Source: Chitinophagaceae bacterium UBA2793 (GTDB lineage: Bacteria; Bacteroidota; Bacteroidia; Chitinophagales; Chitinophagaceae). Taken from it: a stretch of DNA of 14,095 nt. The notes under the pieces are model-generated. The model was not told where the DNA came from. It saw nothing but the letters and a program-made list of their open reading frames with translations, and ran no database searches. A program made the position numbers and the translations under genes. The stretch is taken from contig DEHT01000061.1 in assembly GCA_002352045.1 (NCBI GenBank), forward strand, positions 1 through 14,095, given 5' to 3'. Position 1 is the stretch's first letter, and the number at the start of each line of letters is the position of its first letter. Below are positions 1-7,502 of this stretch, piece after piece.

Positions 1-809
1 CCAATTAAATATCCCCAGCGGCAAACCTTTTTTAAAAGTGCAGCATTTTCATCCAGCTTTGCATACATCATTTTTCGTCCTGCATATAAGCCCAGCAAAA
101 ACATGCTCAATACTTTTGGAATTCTATTGTTATCGAGCAGCATTTGAAAGCGCCATAAAATACCCGACTGGTTGAAAGATAATAAATCGGAATAAGCAGG
201 ATGATCGAGTACCCAGGTTCCAAAATTTTGCGGAGTGATGCCTCTTGCATCGTCGGCTGCAATAGCAGCTCCTTGGAGTAATCTACCTGCGTTTATTTTA
301 TTATCCGTTAATACTTTTATTAAATCAATCAAAATAGGAGAGAGTATAAGGCAAACAACAATTATTAAAAGATTGCGGTCGCTTACACTTCTAAACAACG
401 GAAGCAAAAGCCCAATTAAGCCATAGAGCATTAAAATATCTCCTTCCCAAAGCAATAAAAGATGTGCCAGCCCAAATAATATCAGTATAAAAATTCTACG
501 ATAAAAAATGCATAGCCCATTTTTGCCTGCTTGTTGGCAGCGCATTAAAATAATAGAAAACCCAATGCCAAATAAAAGTGCAAACAAACTATAAAACTTC
601 CCATCTATAAATGCAAAATGAAAAAATGCAACGCCTTTATCGAGGGTAGCAGTAGGCATGGTCAACAATACATCGGGTGATTGAAAAATATACAACGAAA
701 ACATAGGGTAATTGGCAATGCAAATACCCAGCACGGCAATACCTCTTAAAATATCAAGTATTTGAGCTCTGTCTTGTTGCTGTATTACGGGAGATGGCAT
801 TACATTCAT
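1..809 (-). CDS. DUF418/YeiB-family membrane protein, 3' part missing
   Basis: This is a partial integral inner-membrane protein: 269 codons are present and the frame runs off the left edge. The N-terminal motif RAQILDILRGIAVLGICIAN (residues 14-33), the segment KFYSLFALLFGIGFSIILM (71-89) and the segment FGLAHLLLLWEGDILMLYG (112-130) are hallmarks of the YeiB/DUF418 family. Hydrophobic segments lie near residues 20-42, 70-89, 104-138, 146-166 and 231-243. Family members are usually about 380-400 residues with 8-9 membrane spans, so roughly the last third is missing. Their biochemical role is unsettled; a transport-related role is often suggested. The start is the ATG at 809; a second in-frame ATG lies at 800. 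No Shine-Dalgarno sequence is seen. The gene has its own 5' region and is separated from the upstream S74 gene by a terminator, so it is probably transcribed alone. Confidence 0.85.
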   Translation of the reverse strand, partial: MNVMPSPVIQQQDRAQILDILRGIAVLGICIANYPMFSLYIFQSPDVLLTMPTATLDKGVAFFHFAFIDGKFYSLFALLFGIGFSIILMRCQQAGKNGLCIFYRRIFILILFGLAHLLLLWEGDILMLYGLIGLLLPLFRSVSDRNLLIIVVCLILSPILIDLIKVLTDNKINAGRLLQGAAIAADDARGITPQNFGTWVLDHPAYSDLLSFNQSGILWRFQMLLDNNRIPKVLSMFLLGLYAGRKMMYAKLDENAALLKKVCRWGYLI

Positions 810-968
810 TTAAAAAATTGGGTTGTATGGTTAATGTTCTTTTGACTTCAATTGTTATTTAATAATCTAACGATGTGTTAGAACTATTAAAATACAATTA
901 TTATTAAAGTTTGAAGGCAACTATCTAAGGTTCATTTATTGAACGAGTGGTTATAATGATGCAATGGC

Positions 969-998
969 AAAAAAAATCTCCGCCCTTGGACGAAGATT
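969..998 (-). terminator. Rho-independent terminator of the S74 repeat-protein gene
   Basis: Read on the minus strand, AATCTTCGTCC (998-988) can pair with GGGCGGAGATT (985-975). This gives a stem of about 10 bp with two G-U pairs and a tiny loop, and 8 T run from 976 to 969, the first two shared with the stem. It begins 20 bases after the stop codon at 1018 and closes that transcript before the DUF418 gene. Confidence 0.85.
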
Positions 999-1017
999 AT
1001 TATTTATCAATTTTTTT

Positions 1018-2241
1018 CTAATGATGGGCCTCTAATTTTTCTATTCTTTTTGTGAGTTGTTCAATTAGTTGCTGCTGCTTTAAAATAATTCGTTGTTGTT
1101 CCTGTATGGCTGCTAAAGCTATACCTGCGGGGTCAATTGTAGAGATGGCTTTATCATTATCGCCTACTTTAAAAATGCGGTAAAAATCCTGTGCCATGGG
1201 GCCAATATGCGTTACACCGGTTTCGCCTTTGTAACTCCATCTGTTGATGGGTAGCTCCATAATATTGTTTAAAAGGGTAGAGCCTTCTATGGCAACTATA
1301 TTTTCTTTTTTATTAAAGTCGCTTACGTTTACCCAGGTGCCTGCTGCGCTAAGATAGGCTCCGTTGCCATTGGTAGCATCATCGCCCACTTGCAGTACTC
1401 CTGAGGTTACATTGCGGCCAAAGCCCCATTTTATTACACTCGAATTTCCAAATCTCATAGTGTTAGATTCAGCTACATCGGCATTGTATCCAATACCCGT
1501 GGTATTGGAGAGATTTGTTGCCGGGCCTGCACCATACCCGATAGCTGTATTATAACTGCCAGTGGTAATGTTATTGAGTGTAGAATATCCTACAGCTACA
1601 TTACTGCTCCCGGTGGTATTGTTTGATAACGAAGAAAGCCCAATGGCTACATTATAATTTCCCCCTATATTATTATTAAGAGCGTAAGCTCCCATGCCGG
1701 TGTTGGCAATGCCATCGGTATTTGAGTTAAGTGCCTGGCTTCCTGTTGCTGTATTAAGTTGCCCGGCAGTATTTGAAAACAATGCTTCAAAACCAACTGC
1801 TGTATTATTTAATCCATCGTAATTATAATAGAGTGCCTTTGAGCCAATGGCTGTATTTCGAATTCCATTATTTTTGGCCAATGCCGAATCGCCAATACCA
1901 ACAATATTGTTTTTTGAATTTAATCGAAGTGCATTTTTTCCCAATGCAACGTTTGAATAGCCGGTACTCCCGGTACTAAGCCCAAATGCTACATTGTCTA
2001 CCAATAAAGTTCCTACCGTAAAATTGTTCGATCTAAAGTTCAAAGGCATATCATTTGTAGTACCAATAAAATCAAAGCTTGTGGTTGTTGAGTTTCCTCT
2101 CAGTTTCCATCCCGCAGCCAGCTCCGCCCAGGCGGTTCCAGTATAAAACCAAAAACTGTTAGTTTCTGTATCAAAAACCGTTAAACCTTTGGGAATAGTT
2201 GTAATGGCATTTCGTTGTGCGCTTGTCATTCGGGGAATCAA
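1018..2241 (-). CDS. surface protein with 17-residue head repeats and C-terminal S74 chaperone domain (signal peptide disrupted)
   Basis: This is a predicted trimeric fibre or adhesin-like protein of the kind common in Bacteroidota. Residues 4-44 (PRMTSAQRNAI ... FWFYTGTAWAEL) form the usual N-terminal cap. About nine repeats of the form NTAxGxxALxxNxxGxx fill residues 96-250 and resemble YadA-type beta-roll heads. From residue 307 a peptidase S74/endosialidase-type intramolecular chaperone domain follows, with SD at 307-308 and the GPMAQDF motif at 347-353. A coiled coil rich in Q, I and L (374-405) ends the chain. The frame given starts with TTG at 2241; the first ATG is at 2229. Neither start leaves a signal peptide, because the natural N-terminus lies upstream behind an in-frame stop (see 2242-2388). 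The gene may be a recent pseudogene, or the stop may be a sequencing error. No phage genes adjoin it. Confidence 0.85.
   Translation of the reverse strand: MIPRMTSAQRNAITTIPKGLTVFDTETNSFWFYTGTAWAELAAGWKLRGNSTTTSFDFIGTTNDMPLNFRSNNFTVGTLLVDNVAFGLSTGSTGYSNVALGKNALRLNSKNNIVGIGDSALAKNNGIRNTAIGSKALYYNYDGLNNTAVGFEALFSNTAGQLNTATGSQALNSNTDGIANTGMGAYALNNNIGGNYNVAIGLSSLSNNTTGSSNVAVGYSTLNNITTGSYNTAIGYGAGPATNLSNTTGIGYNADVAESNTMRFGNSSVIKWGFGRNVTSGVLQVGDDATNGNGAYLSAAGTWVNVSDFNKKENIVAIEGSTLLNNIMELPINRWSYKGETGVTHIGPMAQDFYRIFKVGDNDKAISTIDPAGIALAAIQEQQRIILKQQQLIEQLTKRIEKLEAHH
1492..1956 (-). repeat. tandem 51-bp coding repeats (17-residue head units)
   Basis: The protein units NTAIGSKALYYNYDGLN, NTAVGFEALFSNTAGQL, NTATGSQALNSNTDGIA, NTGMGAYALNNNIGGNY, NVAIGLSSLSNNTTGSS and NVAVGYSTLNNITTGSY follow one another exactly 17 residues apart. 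Looser units flank them on both sides. At DNA level the copies have diverged, so this is an old protein repeat rather than a recent slippage tract. Confidence 0.85.
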
Positions 2242-2388
2242 TATTCCTTTATCGGTGCTTTTAATATCTAAAATTGCTTTTGCATCCGGAGCAGCGCCAT
2301 CGTTGTTGATGGCTACATTTTGATTTTGGGCATTTGAACTAAATACAAAAAGTTAGGAAAGCAAAAATATGCTTGCTATTTTCTTCAT
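2242..2388 (-). pseudogene. disconnected signal-peptide start of the S74 gene, with in-frame TAA
   Basis: An ATG at 2388 opens MKKIASIFLLS, followed by TAA at 2355-2353. The same frame then continues with LFVFSSNAQNQ and the stretch NNDGAAPDAKAILDIKSTDK, directly into the IPRMTSAQR of the downstream frame. Together these read as a normal Bacteroidota signal peptide (basic start, hydrophobic core, AQ cleavage site) plus the usual DAKAILDIKST cap, broken only by the stop. The distance 2388 to 2241 is a multiple of three, so this is a substitution, not a frameshift. A leucine TTA turned into TAA would explain it. I verified the codons base by base. Confidence 0.85.
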
Positions 2389-2475
2389 ACAGTTTATTTT
2401 ATTTCTAAAATAATTTTAAAAGAAATATTGAGCGTGCAGCATTTACTGAAATCACTTTTTTAATTATGTAACGGC

Positions 2476-2506
2476 AAAAAAAAATCCCCACCAAAAGGCA
2501 GGGATT
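2476..2506 (-). terminator. Rho-independent terminator of the pyrophosphatase gene
   Basis: On the minus strand, AATCCCTGCC (2506-2497), a TTTT loop and GGTGGGGATT (2492-2483) form a 10-bp stem with two G-U pairs. It is followed by seven more T (2482-2476). It starts 19 bases after the hppA stop codon and separates hppA from the S74 gene. Confidence 0.93.
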
Positions 2507-2525
2507 GTATATTCTTGCTAAGAAA

Positions 2526-5279
2526 TTATTTTTTGCTTACTCTCACATCTATTCTCCTGTTTTGAGCTTTGCACTCAGGAGTATTGTTTGCTTCGCAAAC
2601 CGGGTGCTGTGGCCCGTAACCTTCAGCCACTAAACGATTGGCATCAACACCTAATTTCACCAATTCAGCTTTTGCAGTTTCGGCTCTTTGCTGGCTAAGT
2701 ATTACATTTTTTGCAGAGTCGCCGCTGTTATCGGTATAGCCACCCAATTTTAATTCAACCGTTGGGTTTGCTTTTAAGATAGCCGCAATATTTTTCAATT
2801 GCTCCTGGCTGCTTGCTTTTAAAACAGATTTACCGGTTTCAAAATACAAACGGTCCATAGTGAACCAGGTTGTTTTATCTACCGATGCAGATGCATCGGT
2901 AATAAAACTTACCAATTTTCTTTCGGCAGAATTACCACCAACATTAATTTCGGTTCCATCGGCGAGCTTCAATGAACCCATTGCACCCAAATCATACACA
3001 AAATCACCATCGGCATTAATAGTTCCTTTGATAGGCGCAAAGTCGGCTTCAACTTCGGTGAGTACTGTATCTTTTACTTCAATATGATGTGCATCCACTC
3101 CGCTCATTACAGCGCCCAATGCTTTGTATTTAGCTTCACGTTGTGCTTTAATATCATCGGCATGAATTTTTGCAATGGTTGGCGCAATTACCAATGAAAC
3201 AATACTCATTAATTTAATAAGGATGTTCATAGATGGGCCCGAAGTATCTTTAAATGGATCACCCACGGTATCTCCTGTTACAGAAGCTTTGTGCGGCTCC
3301 GATTTTTTGTAAAAAGTTTCTCCGTTGATTTCAACACCTTTTTCAAAAGATTTTTTTGCATTATCCCATGCACCGCCGGCATTGTTTTGGAACATTCCAA
3401 TCAATACACCACTAACGGTAGCTCCTGCAAGAAAACCACCCAATACTTCTGGTCCAAAAACAAAACCTATAATTATTGGAGAAAGGATGGCAATAGCTCC
3501 GGGCAACATCATTTTTTTGATAGAAGCATCGGTAGAAATAGCCACACATTTATCGTATTCGGGTTTGCCGGTACCTTCCATAATACCGGGAATGGTACGG
3601 AACTGGCGACGAACTTCTTCTACCATGCTCATGGCGGCTTCGCCAACTGCACGAATGGCAAGCGAAGAGAAGATAAATGGAATCATTCCACCTACAAATA
3701 AACCAGCTAACACAGGTGCGTTGTAAATATCAATACCATCAATTTTAGAAATTCCCACAAAGGCTGCAAATAATGCCAACGCTGTTAAAGCAGCAGAAGC
3801 AATGGCAAAACCTTTACCGGTTGCAGCAGTAGTGTTTCCCACTGCATCTAAAATATCTGTTTTTTCACGAACATCTGCCGGCAATTCACTCATTTCGGCA
3901 ACACCACCGGCATTATCGGCAATAGGGCCAAAAGCATCAATGGCCAACTGCATAGCAGTGGTAGCCATCATTCCTGCTGCGGCAATAGCCACACCATATA
4001 AACCTGCACACCAATAGCTCATATAAATACCACCAGCCAAAACAATAATTGGTAAAAAGGTAGATTCCATTCCAATGGCCAATCCACCAATAATATTAGT
4101 AGCATGCCCTGTAGAAGATTGACGAATGATTGAGTTTACCGGGCGTTTACCCATTGCTGTATAATATTCTGTAATGATGCTCATTAAAGTACCCACTACT
4201 AAACCTACTATGATAGCGCCAAACACACCATTGCGGGTGAATTCAAAACCACGCAAAGTCATTGTTTCGGGCAATATAAACATTACCAAAAAGTAAGAGG
4301 CTACGGCTGTTAAAACTATGGAACCCCAGTTACCCATATTTAATGCTGCCTGCACTTTTGCTGTGCTTAATCCGGCATTTTCACCAATACGAACAAACCA
4401 GGTACCTACAATAGAAAATAAAATACCCATTGCAGCAATCAACATGGGCAGCAGGATAGGACTCATATCGCCAAAGGTTTCATGCATAGAGATAGTTTCT
4501 CTACCTAAAACCATAGTGGCTAAAACAGTAGCTACATAAGAGCCAAATAAATCGGCACCCATACCGGCCACATCACCTACGTTATCGCCTACGTTATCGG
4601 CAATGGTTGCAGGGTTGCGTGGATCATCTTCGGGAATACCTGCTTCTACTTTACCTACCAGGTCGGCGCCTACGTCGGCAGCCTTGGTATAAATACCGCC
4701 ACCTACACGGGCAAACAATGCAATAGACTCAGCTCCCAAAGAGAAACCGGTTAACACTTCAATGGCTCTTTCCATACCAATGGTATGTACCACATTGGCA
4801 CCCGGAGCAAATACCTGAACCAAAATAATAAACAAACCACCCAAGCCTAATACAGCCAGACCCGCAACACCCAATCCCATTACGGCACCGCCGGTAAAAG
4901 AAACATTGAGCGCTTTAGATAAACTGGTACGTGCAGCCTGAGCAGTACGCACATTAGCCTTGGTAGCTACTTTCATTCCAATATAACCGGCTAATGCACT
5001 AAAAACCGCACCCAGCACAAAAGCAATAGATATGCTCCAGTGGCTGTTTTCGTTGCTAAAGCCCATAATGCCTAATAAAATACCTGCAATTATTACGAAG
5101 TAGGTTAACACTTTGTATTCAGCTTTTAAAAAGGCCATTGCTCCTTCGGCAATGTAATTGCTGATTTCTTTCATTCTGTCGGTACCAGCATCCTGCTTGG
5201 ATACCCACATGAATTTAATAAATGTGTAAAGCAAGCCAACAATTCCCATGGCAGGCACTACATAAATCAAATTTTCCAT
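2526..5279 (-). CDS. hppA: membrane-bound ion-translocating pyrophosphatase with C-terminal OmpA-like domain
   Basis: This membrane pyrophosphatase couples PPi hydrolysis to H+ and/or Na+ export across the inner membrane. Numbers count from the longer TTG frame; subtract 10 for the ATG start. Substrate-binding motifs are DVGADLVGKVE (212-222), DDPRNPATIADNVGDNVGD (228-246), NNAGGAWDNAKK (642-653) and GDTVGDPFKDTSGPSMN (679-695). GNTTAATGKG (491-500) has Ala where potassium-independent enzymes have Lys, so potassium dependence is expected. The pump core ends with a membrane segment near 694-715. Residues 716-810 form a linker. Residues 820-925 are an OmpA-family domain with LYFETGKSVL, GYTDNSGD (D860), SQQRAE (R875) and NRRIDVRV; the Asp-Arg spacing of 15 equals that of E. 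coli OmpA. At about 917 residues it is roughly 200 longer than a plain pump. I chose ATG 5279 because MENLIYVVPA fits the family and the upstream TTG (5309) lies inside a promoter box. Confidence 0.95.
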   Translation of the reverse strand: MENLIYVVPAMGIVGLLYTFIKFMWVSKQDAGTDRMKEISNYIAEGAMAFLKAEYKVLTYFVIIAGILLGIMGFSNENSHWSISIAFVLGAVFSALAGYIGMKVATKANVRTAQAARTSLSKALNVSFTGGAVMGLGVAGLAVLGLGGLFIILVQVFAPGANVVHTIGMERAIEVLTGFSLGAESIALFARVGGGIYTKAADVGADLVGKVEAGIPEDDPRNPATIADNVGDNVGDVAGMGADLFGSYVATVLATMVLGRETISMHETFGDMSPILLPMLIAAMGILFSIVGTWFVRIGENAGLSTAKVQAALNMGNWGSIVLTAVASYFLVMFILPETMTLRGFEFTRNGVFGAIIVGLVVGTLMSIITEYYTAMGKRPVNSIIRQSSTGHATNIIGGLAIGMESTFLPIIVLAGGIYMSYWCAGLYGVAIAAAGMMATTAMQLAIDAFGPIADNAGGVAEMSELPADVREKTDILDAVGNTTAATGKGFAIASAALTALALFAAFVGISKIDGIDIYNAPVLAGLFVGGMIPFIFSSLAIRAVGEAAMSMVEEVRRQFRTIPGIMEGTGKPEYDKCVAISTDASIKKMMLPGAIAILSPIIIGFVFGPEVLGGFLAGATVSGVLIGMFQNNAGGAWDNAKKSFEKGVEINGETFYKKSEPHKASVTGDTVGDPFKDTSGPSMNILIKLMSIVSLVIAPTIAKIHADDIKAQREAKYKALGAVMSGVDAHHIEVKDTVLTEVEADFAPIKGTINADGDFVYDLGAMGSLKLADGTEINVGGNSAERKLVSFITDASASVDKTTWFTMDRLYFETGKSVLKASSQEQLKNIAAILKANPTVELKLGGYTDNSGDSAKNVILSQQRAETAKAELVKLGVDANRLVAEGYGPQHPVCEANNTPECKAQNRRIDVRVSKK

Positions 5280-5306
5280 ATTGAGTTGTTCTAAATTTTT
5301 GGTCGG

Positions 5307-5314
5307 CAAAAATA
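5307..5314 (-). promoter_or_regulatory. -7 promoter box TATTTTTG for hppA
   Basis: TATTTTTG on the minus strand matches the Bacteroidota -7 consensus TAnnTTTG exactly. It would place the transcript start near 5300-5303, about 22 bases before the ATG at 5279. I see no clear TTTG at the expected -33 distance, so the call rests on one element plus position. Confidence 0.5.
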
Positions 5315-5367
5315 GGGAATTGATGCGAAAAATAGGTCATGTAATGTATAATTGATAATGTAGAATG

Positions 5368-5424
5368 TAGAAAGGATGATGACTGAGATTTGATTAATGA
5401 TTTTAAAATTAGAAAGGATAATGA
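5368..5424. repeat. two 15-bp direct repeats between hppA and the rhomboid gene
   Basis: TAGAAAGGATGATGA (5368-5382) and TAGAAAGGATAATGA (5410-5424) differ at one base and lie 42 bases apart, start to start. They sit in the 148-147 base divergent spacer, which also holds three AATGTA copies (near 5343, 5358 and 5364). They may be paired protein-binding sites or simple slippage debris. Confidence 0.5.
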
Positions 5425-5457
5425 GTTTTAATTAACTTCCAATAAAATTAAAAGCTA

Positions 5458-6210
5458 ATGATGCCCATAGGTGATGATAATGCAGCAAGAGTAAGAACTC
5501 CGTTTGTAAACATTGCTTTAATTATTATTAATATTATTGTGTTTGTTGTATTTCAGGCACTGGGAAACAACCAGGCTTTTACAATGAGTTTTTCAACCAT
5601 CCCTCATGAAATACTTACAGGTGAAGATGTGATTTTTAAAACCGAAATTGGAAAAATAGGCGAAACGCCCATACCTGTTTATTTTACCATACTTACTTCT
5701 ATGTTTATGCATGGCAGCATAATGCATTTGGCCGGCAATATGCTTTATCTCTGGATTTTTGGTGATAACCTTGAAAATGTAATGGGGCACAAAAGGTATT
5801 TTCTATTTTATATTCTTACAGGCGTTATTGCTACACTTTGCCATGTAGCACTTGCTTATTTTACCGGCGATAATACTTATATTCCTAGCCTGGGCGCATC
5901 GGGAGCAATTTCCGGAGTATTGGGTGGGTATCTTTTATTGTTTCCCCGCAATGAAGTAAGGGTGTTACTATTTCTATTTATCATTAGGGTTCCGGCATTT
6001 GTTACGTTGGGTATTTGGATTGCCATGCAATTGTGGGAAGGATGGGGTAGTATTGGTAAGGAGGGAGCCGGGGTGGCTTATGCTGCTCATATTGGTGGTT
6101 TTATTGCAGGGCTTCTTTTGGTTAAATTTTTTTCCGTCGGTTGGAAGGTGGATGCCCAAAAAAAATATATCCTCCAAAGGAAATACGATGGTTACAATCG
6201 GAGATCGTAG
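5458..6210 (+). CDS. rhomboid-family intramembrane serine protease
   Basis: This polytopic inner-membrane protease cleaves transmembrane substrates within the bilayer. The catalytic Ser is S148 in GASGAISG (146-153) and the catalytic His is H211 in AAHIGGFIAG (209-218). The oxyanion HxxxN motif is H90-N94 in MHLAGNMLYLWIFGDNLE (89-106). About six hydrophobic segments are visible, the first at 17-35 and the last at 211-224. At 250 residues it has the compact bacterial size with no extra domain. The start is the first of two tandem ATGs at 5458. It is divergent from hppA and convergent with the minus-strand envelope series, overlapping its last gene by 19 bases (6192-6210). It therefore probably forms its own transcript. 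The substrate cannot be inferred from context. Confidence 0.93.
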   Translation: MMPIGDDNAARVRTPFVNIALIIINIIVFVVFQALGNNQAFTMSFSTIPHEILTGEDVIFKTEIGKIGETPIPVYFTILTSMFMHGSIMHLAGNMLYLWIFGDNLENVMGHKRYFLFYILTGVIATLCHVALAYFTGDNTYIPSLGASGAISGVLGGYLLLFPRNEVRVLLFLFIIRVPAFVTLGIWIAMQLWEGWGSIGKEGAGVAYAAHIGGFIAGLLLVKFFSVGWKVDAQKKYILQRKYDGYNRRS

Positions 6211-7487
6211 GTAATTTTTATAGCACTATTTACACCCATATCGGTATTTATCATGTAGGCTTTTCTTTTTTTACCATCTATAATTTCTAAAATTGATGTA
6301 TTAGGAGAAATACTACCAAGATTATCGGCAATAAAAATAATTTTGTTTTCGCCGGAGTACAATTTTACTTTCACAAATTTGGGTTGTTTTTTTACGGCCA
6401 GCCCTTTCATAAATATTTCATCGTTTATTTGAATAGAAATACTATCGCCGTCTTCTACAGCATCGTCCCAAAAAGCCAAAGTTACTTCCTGTGATGTAGC
6501 TTTAATACTGTCTATCCATTTTGTTTGACGGGTTTCTACTCTTCTCTTAATATCTTCCTTAGCCGAAGTTTGTGTGCCGGGTGGTTGTTGGTTTTCTTTG
6601 AGCAGGTAAATTTTGGCAACTATAAATGTTGCCGACATATTTTCTTTGGTTGTATAGTCGAGCAAAAATTTTTTATCGCCAAAGGTTAATTGAAGTTTGG
6701 CCGTATTGGGTGGAATGCTGCCATAATTTTCTGCAAAAAAGCAAAGAATATTTAAGCCGGTATCTAATGATATTTCTTTAGAAAAAGGCTTGTTTACTGC
6801 TGCGCCATCAATAATCAATTTTTTGTTGAGCATTACCGAAATGCTATCATCTAAGTCGTCATTTTTTTCATACTCCGATAACCGAATGGTTCCTTTTGCA
6901 TTTCTTACATAAAAGCTGTCAGACAGGCCATAGTAGTTGGGGCTTTCGTGGGTATGTAGCATTTTTGCAGCGGCTATATTTCGCCAGGGGTCGCTATTTG
7001 TTTTTTTTAAACTAATTGGCTCGTTTCGTAAAAATTCGCTTATGCGTATTATGGCCATTTTATTTTGCTCTTCGTAAGCCGATAATGCTGGCACCGCAAA
7101 ACCATAACGGCTTGCCGGAATTCGATTTACTTCCAGCATGTTTCCCTTTAAAATTAAGCTGCCATTTAAAGGAACAGTGTATGCCCCAATGCCAAAAGGC
7201 TCTTCTTTAATGGCAATTTTTTGGCGGCCAATGGCTAATTGATTATTATTTTTTTTTACCAATAGCAAATTATATTTTCCAATAAACTGTTCATGCTTCA
7301 CAGTAAGTTGAGCAGGGTACAAGGTTGACTGCTCCGGTGAAGCTATCAGCAATTCCATTTGGTAAAATGTTTTGCTTGCTGCATCTGTTTTTTCAAAATA
7401 CCATCTGCCGGTAAATGGATCAGCTTCTTGTGCATTTGCTAATGCAGTAAGAAAAATAAAAAATAAAAAATTGAAAAGGTACTTCAT
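6192..7487 (-). CDS. secreted protein of unknown function with a duplicated beta-rich domain
   Basis: I do not recognise a named family. The N-terminus MKYLFNFLFFIFLTALANAQ is a signal peptide with an AQ cleavage site, so the protein acts in the periplasm or outside. Residues 21-150 form a beta-rich region starting DPFTGRWYF. The rest holds two copies of one domain: 210-291 and 342-425. Each opens with DSIS(V/I), has a short N-rich turn, then a Gly-Asn-hydrophobic strand, and carries the signature AENYGSIPPNT (252-262) or ADNLGSISPNT (387-397), followed by a DG/GDKK strand and a polar stretch. Copies are separated by a charged linker (296-330). The start follows the OstA-like gene's stop by 15 bases, so it is likely the last gene of that operon. 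I infer an envelope-related role from position only. Similar DGDSIS...PPNT domains occur in other Bacteroidota secreted proteins, from memory. Confidence 0.75.
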   Translation of the reverse strand: MKYLFNFLFFIFLTALANAQEADPFTGRWYFEKTDAASKTFYQMELLIASPEQSTLYPAQLTVKHEQFIGKYNLLLVKKNNNQLAIGRQKIAIKEEPFGIGAYTVPLNGSLILKGNMLEVNRIPASRYGFAVPALSAYEEQNKMAIIRISEFLRNEPISLKKTNSDPWRNIAAAKMLHTHESPNYYGLSDSFYVRNAKGTIRLSEYEKNDDLDDSISVMLNKKLIIDGAAVNKPFSKEISLDTGLNILCFFAENYGSIPPNTAKLQLTFGDKKFLLDYTTKENMSATFIVAKIYLLKENQQPPGTQTSAKEDIKRRVETRQTKWIDSIKATSQEVTLAFWDDAVEDGDSISIQINDEIFMKGLAVKKQPKFVKVKLYSGENKIIFIADNLGSISPNTSILEIIDGKKRKAYMINTDMGVNSAIKITYDLRL

Positions 7488-7502
7488 TGAAAGAGGGCCT
7501 GT

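Noticed and set aside
235..426. Plus-strand open frame of 63 codons near the left edge
   Set aside because: It is opposite the DUF418 frame, which shows clear family motifs through the same bases.
1492..1956. CRISPR-like periodicity
   Set aside because: The 51-base units are coding, diverged and contiguous, without spacers; they are protein repeats.
1018..2388. Prophage remnant suggested by the S74 domain
   Set aside because: No other phage gene, integrase or attachment site is nearby, and this protein type is common on Bacteroidota chromosomes.
3291..3726. Two plus-strand open frames of over 130 codons opposite hppA
   Set aside because: They are antisense to a strongly conserved pump gene and have no recognisable motifs; the minus-strand frame explains the composition.
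5384..5391. GAGATTTG as a -7 box for the rhomboid gene
   Set aside because: It misses the first base of TAnnTTTG, lies 66 bases before the start and has no -33 partner.
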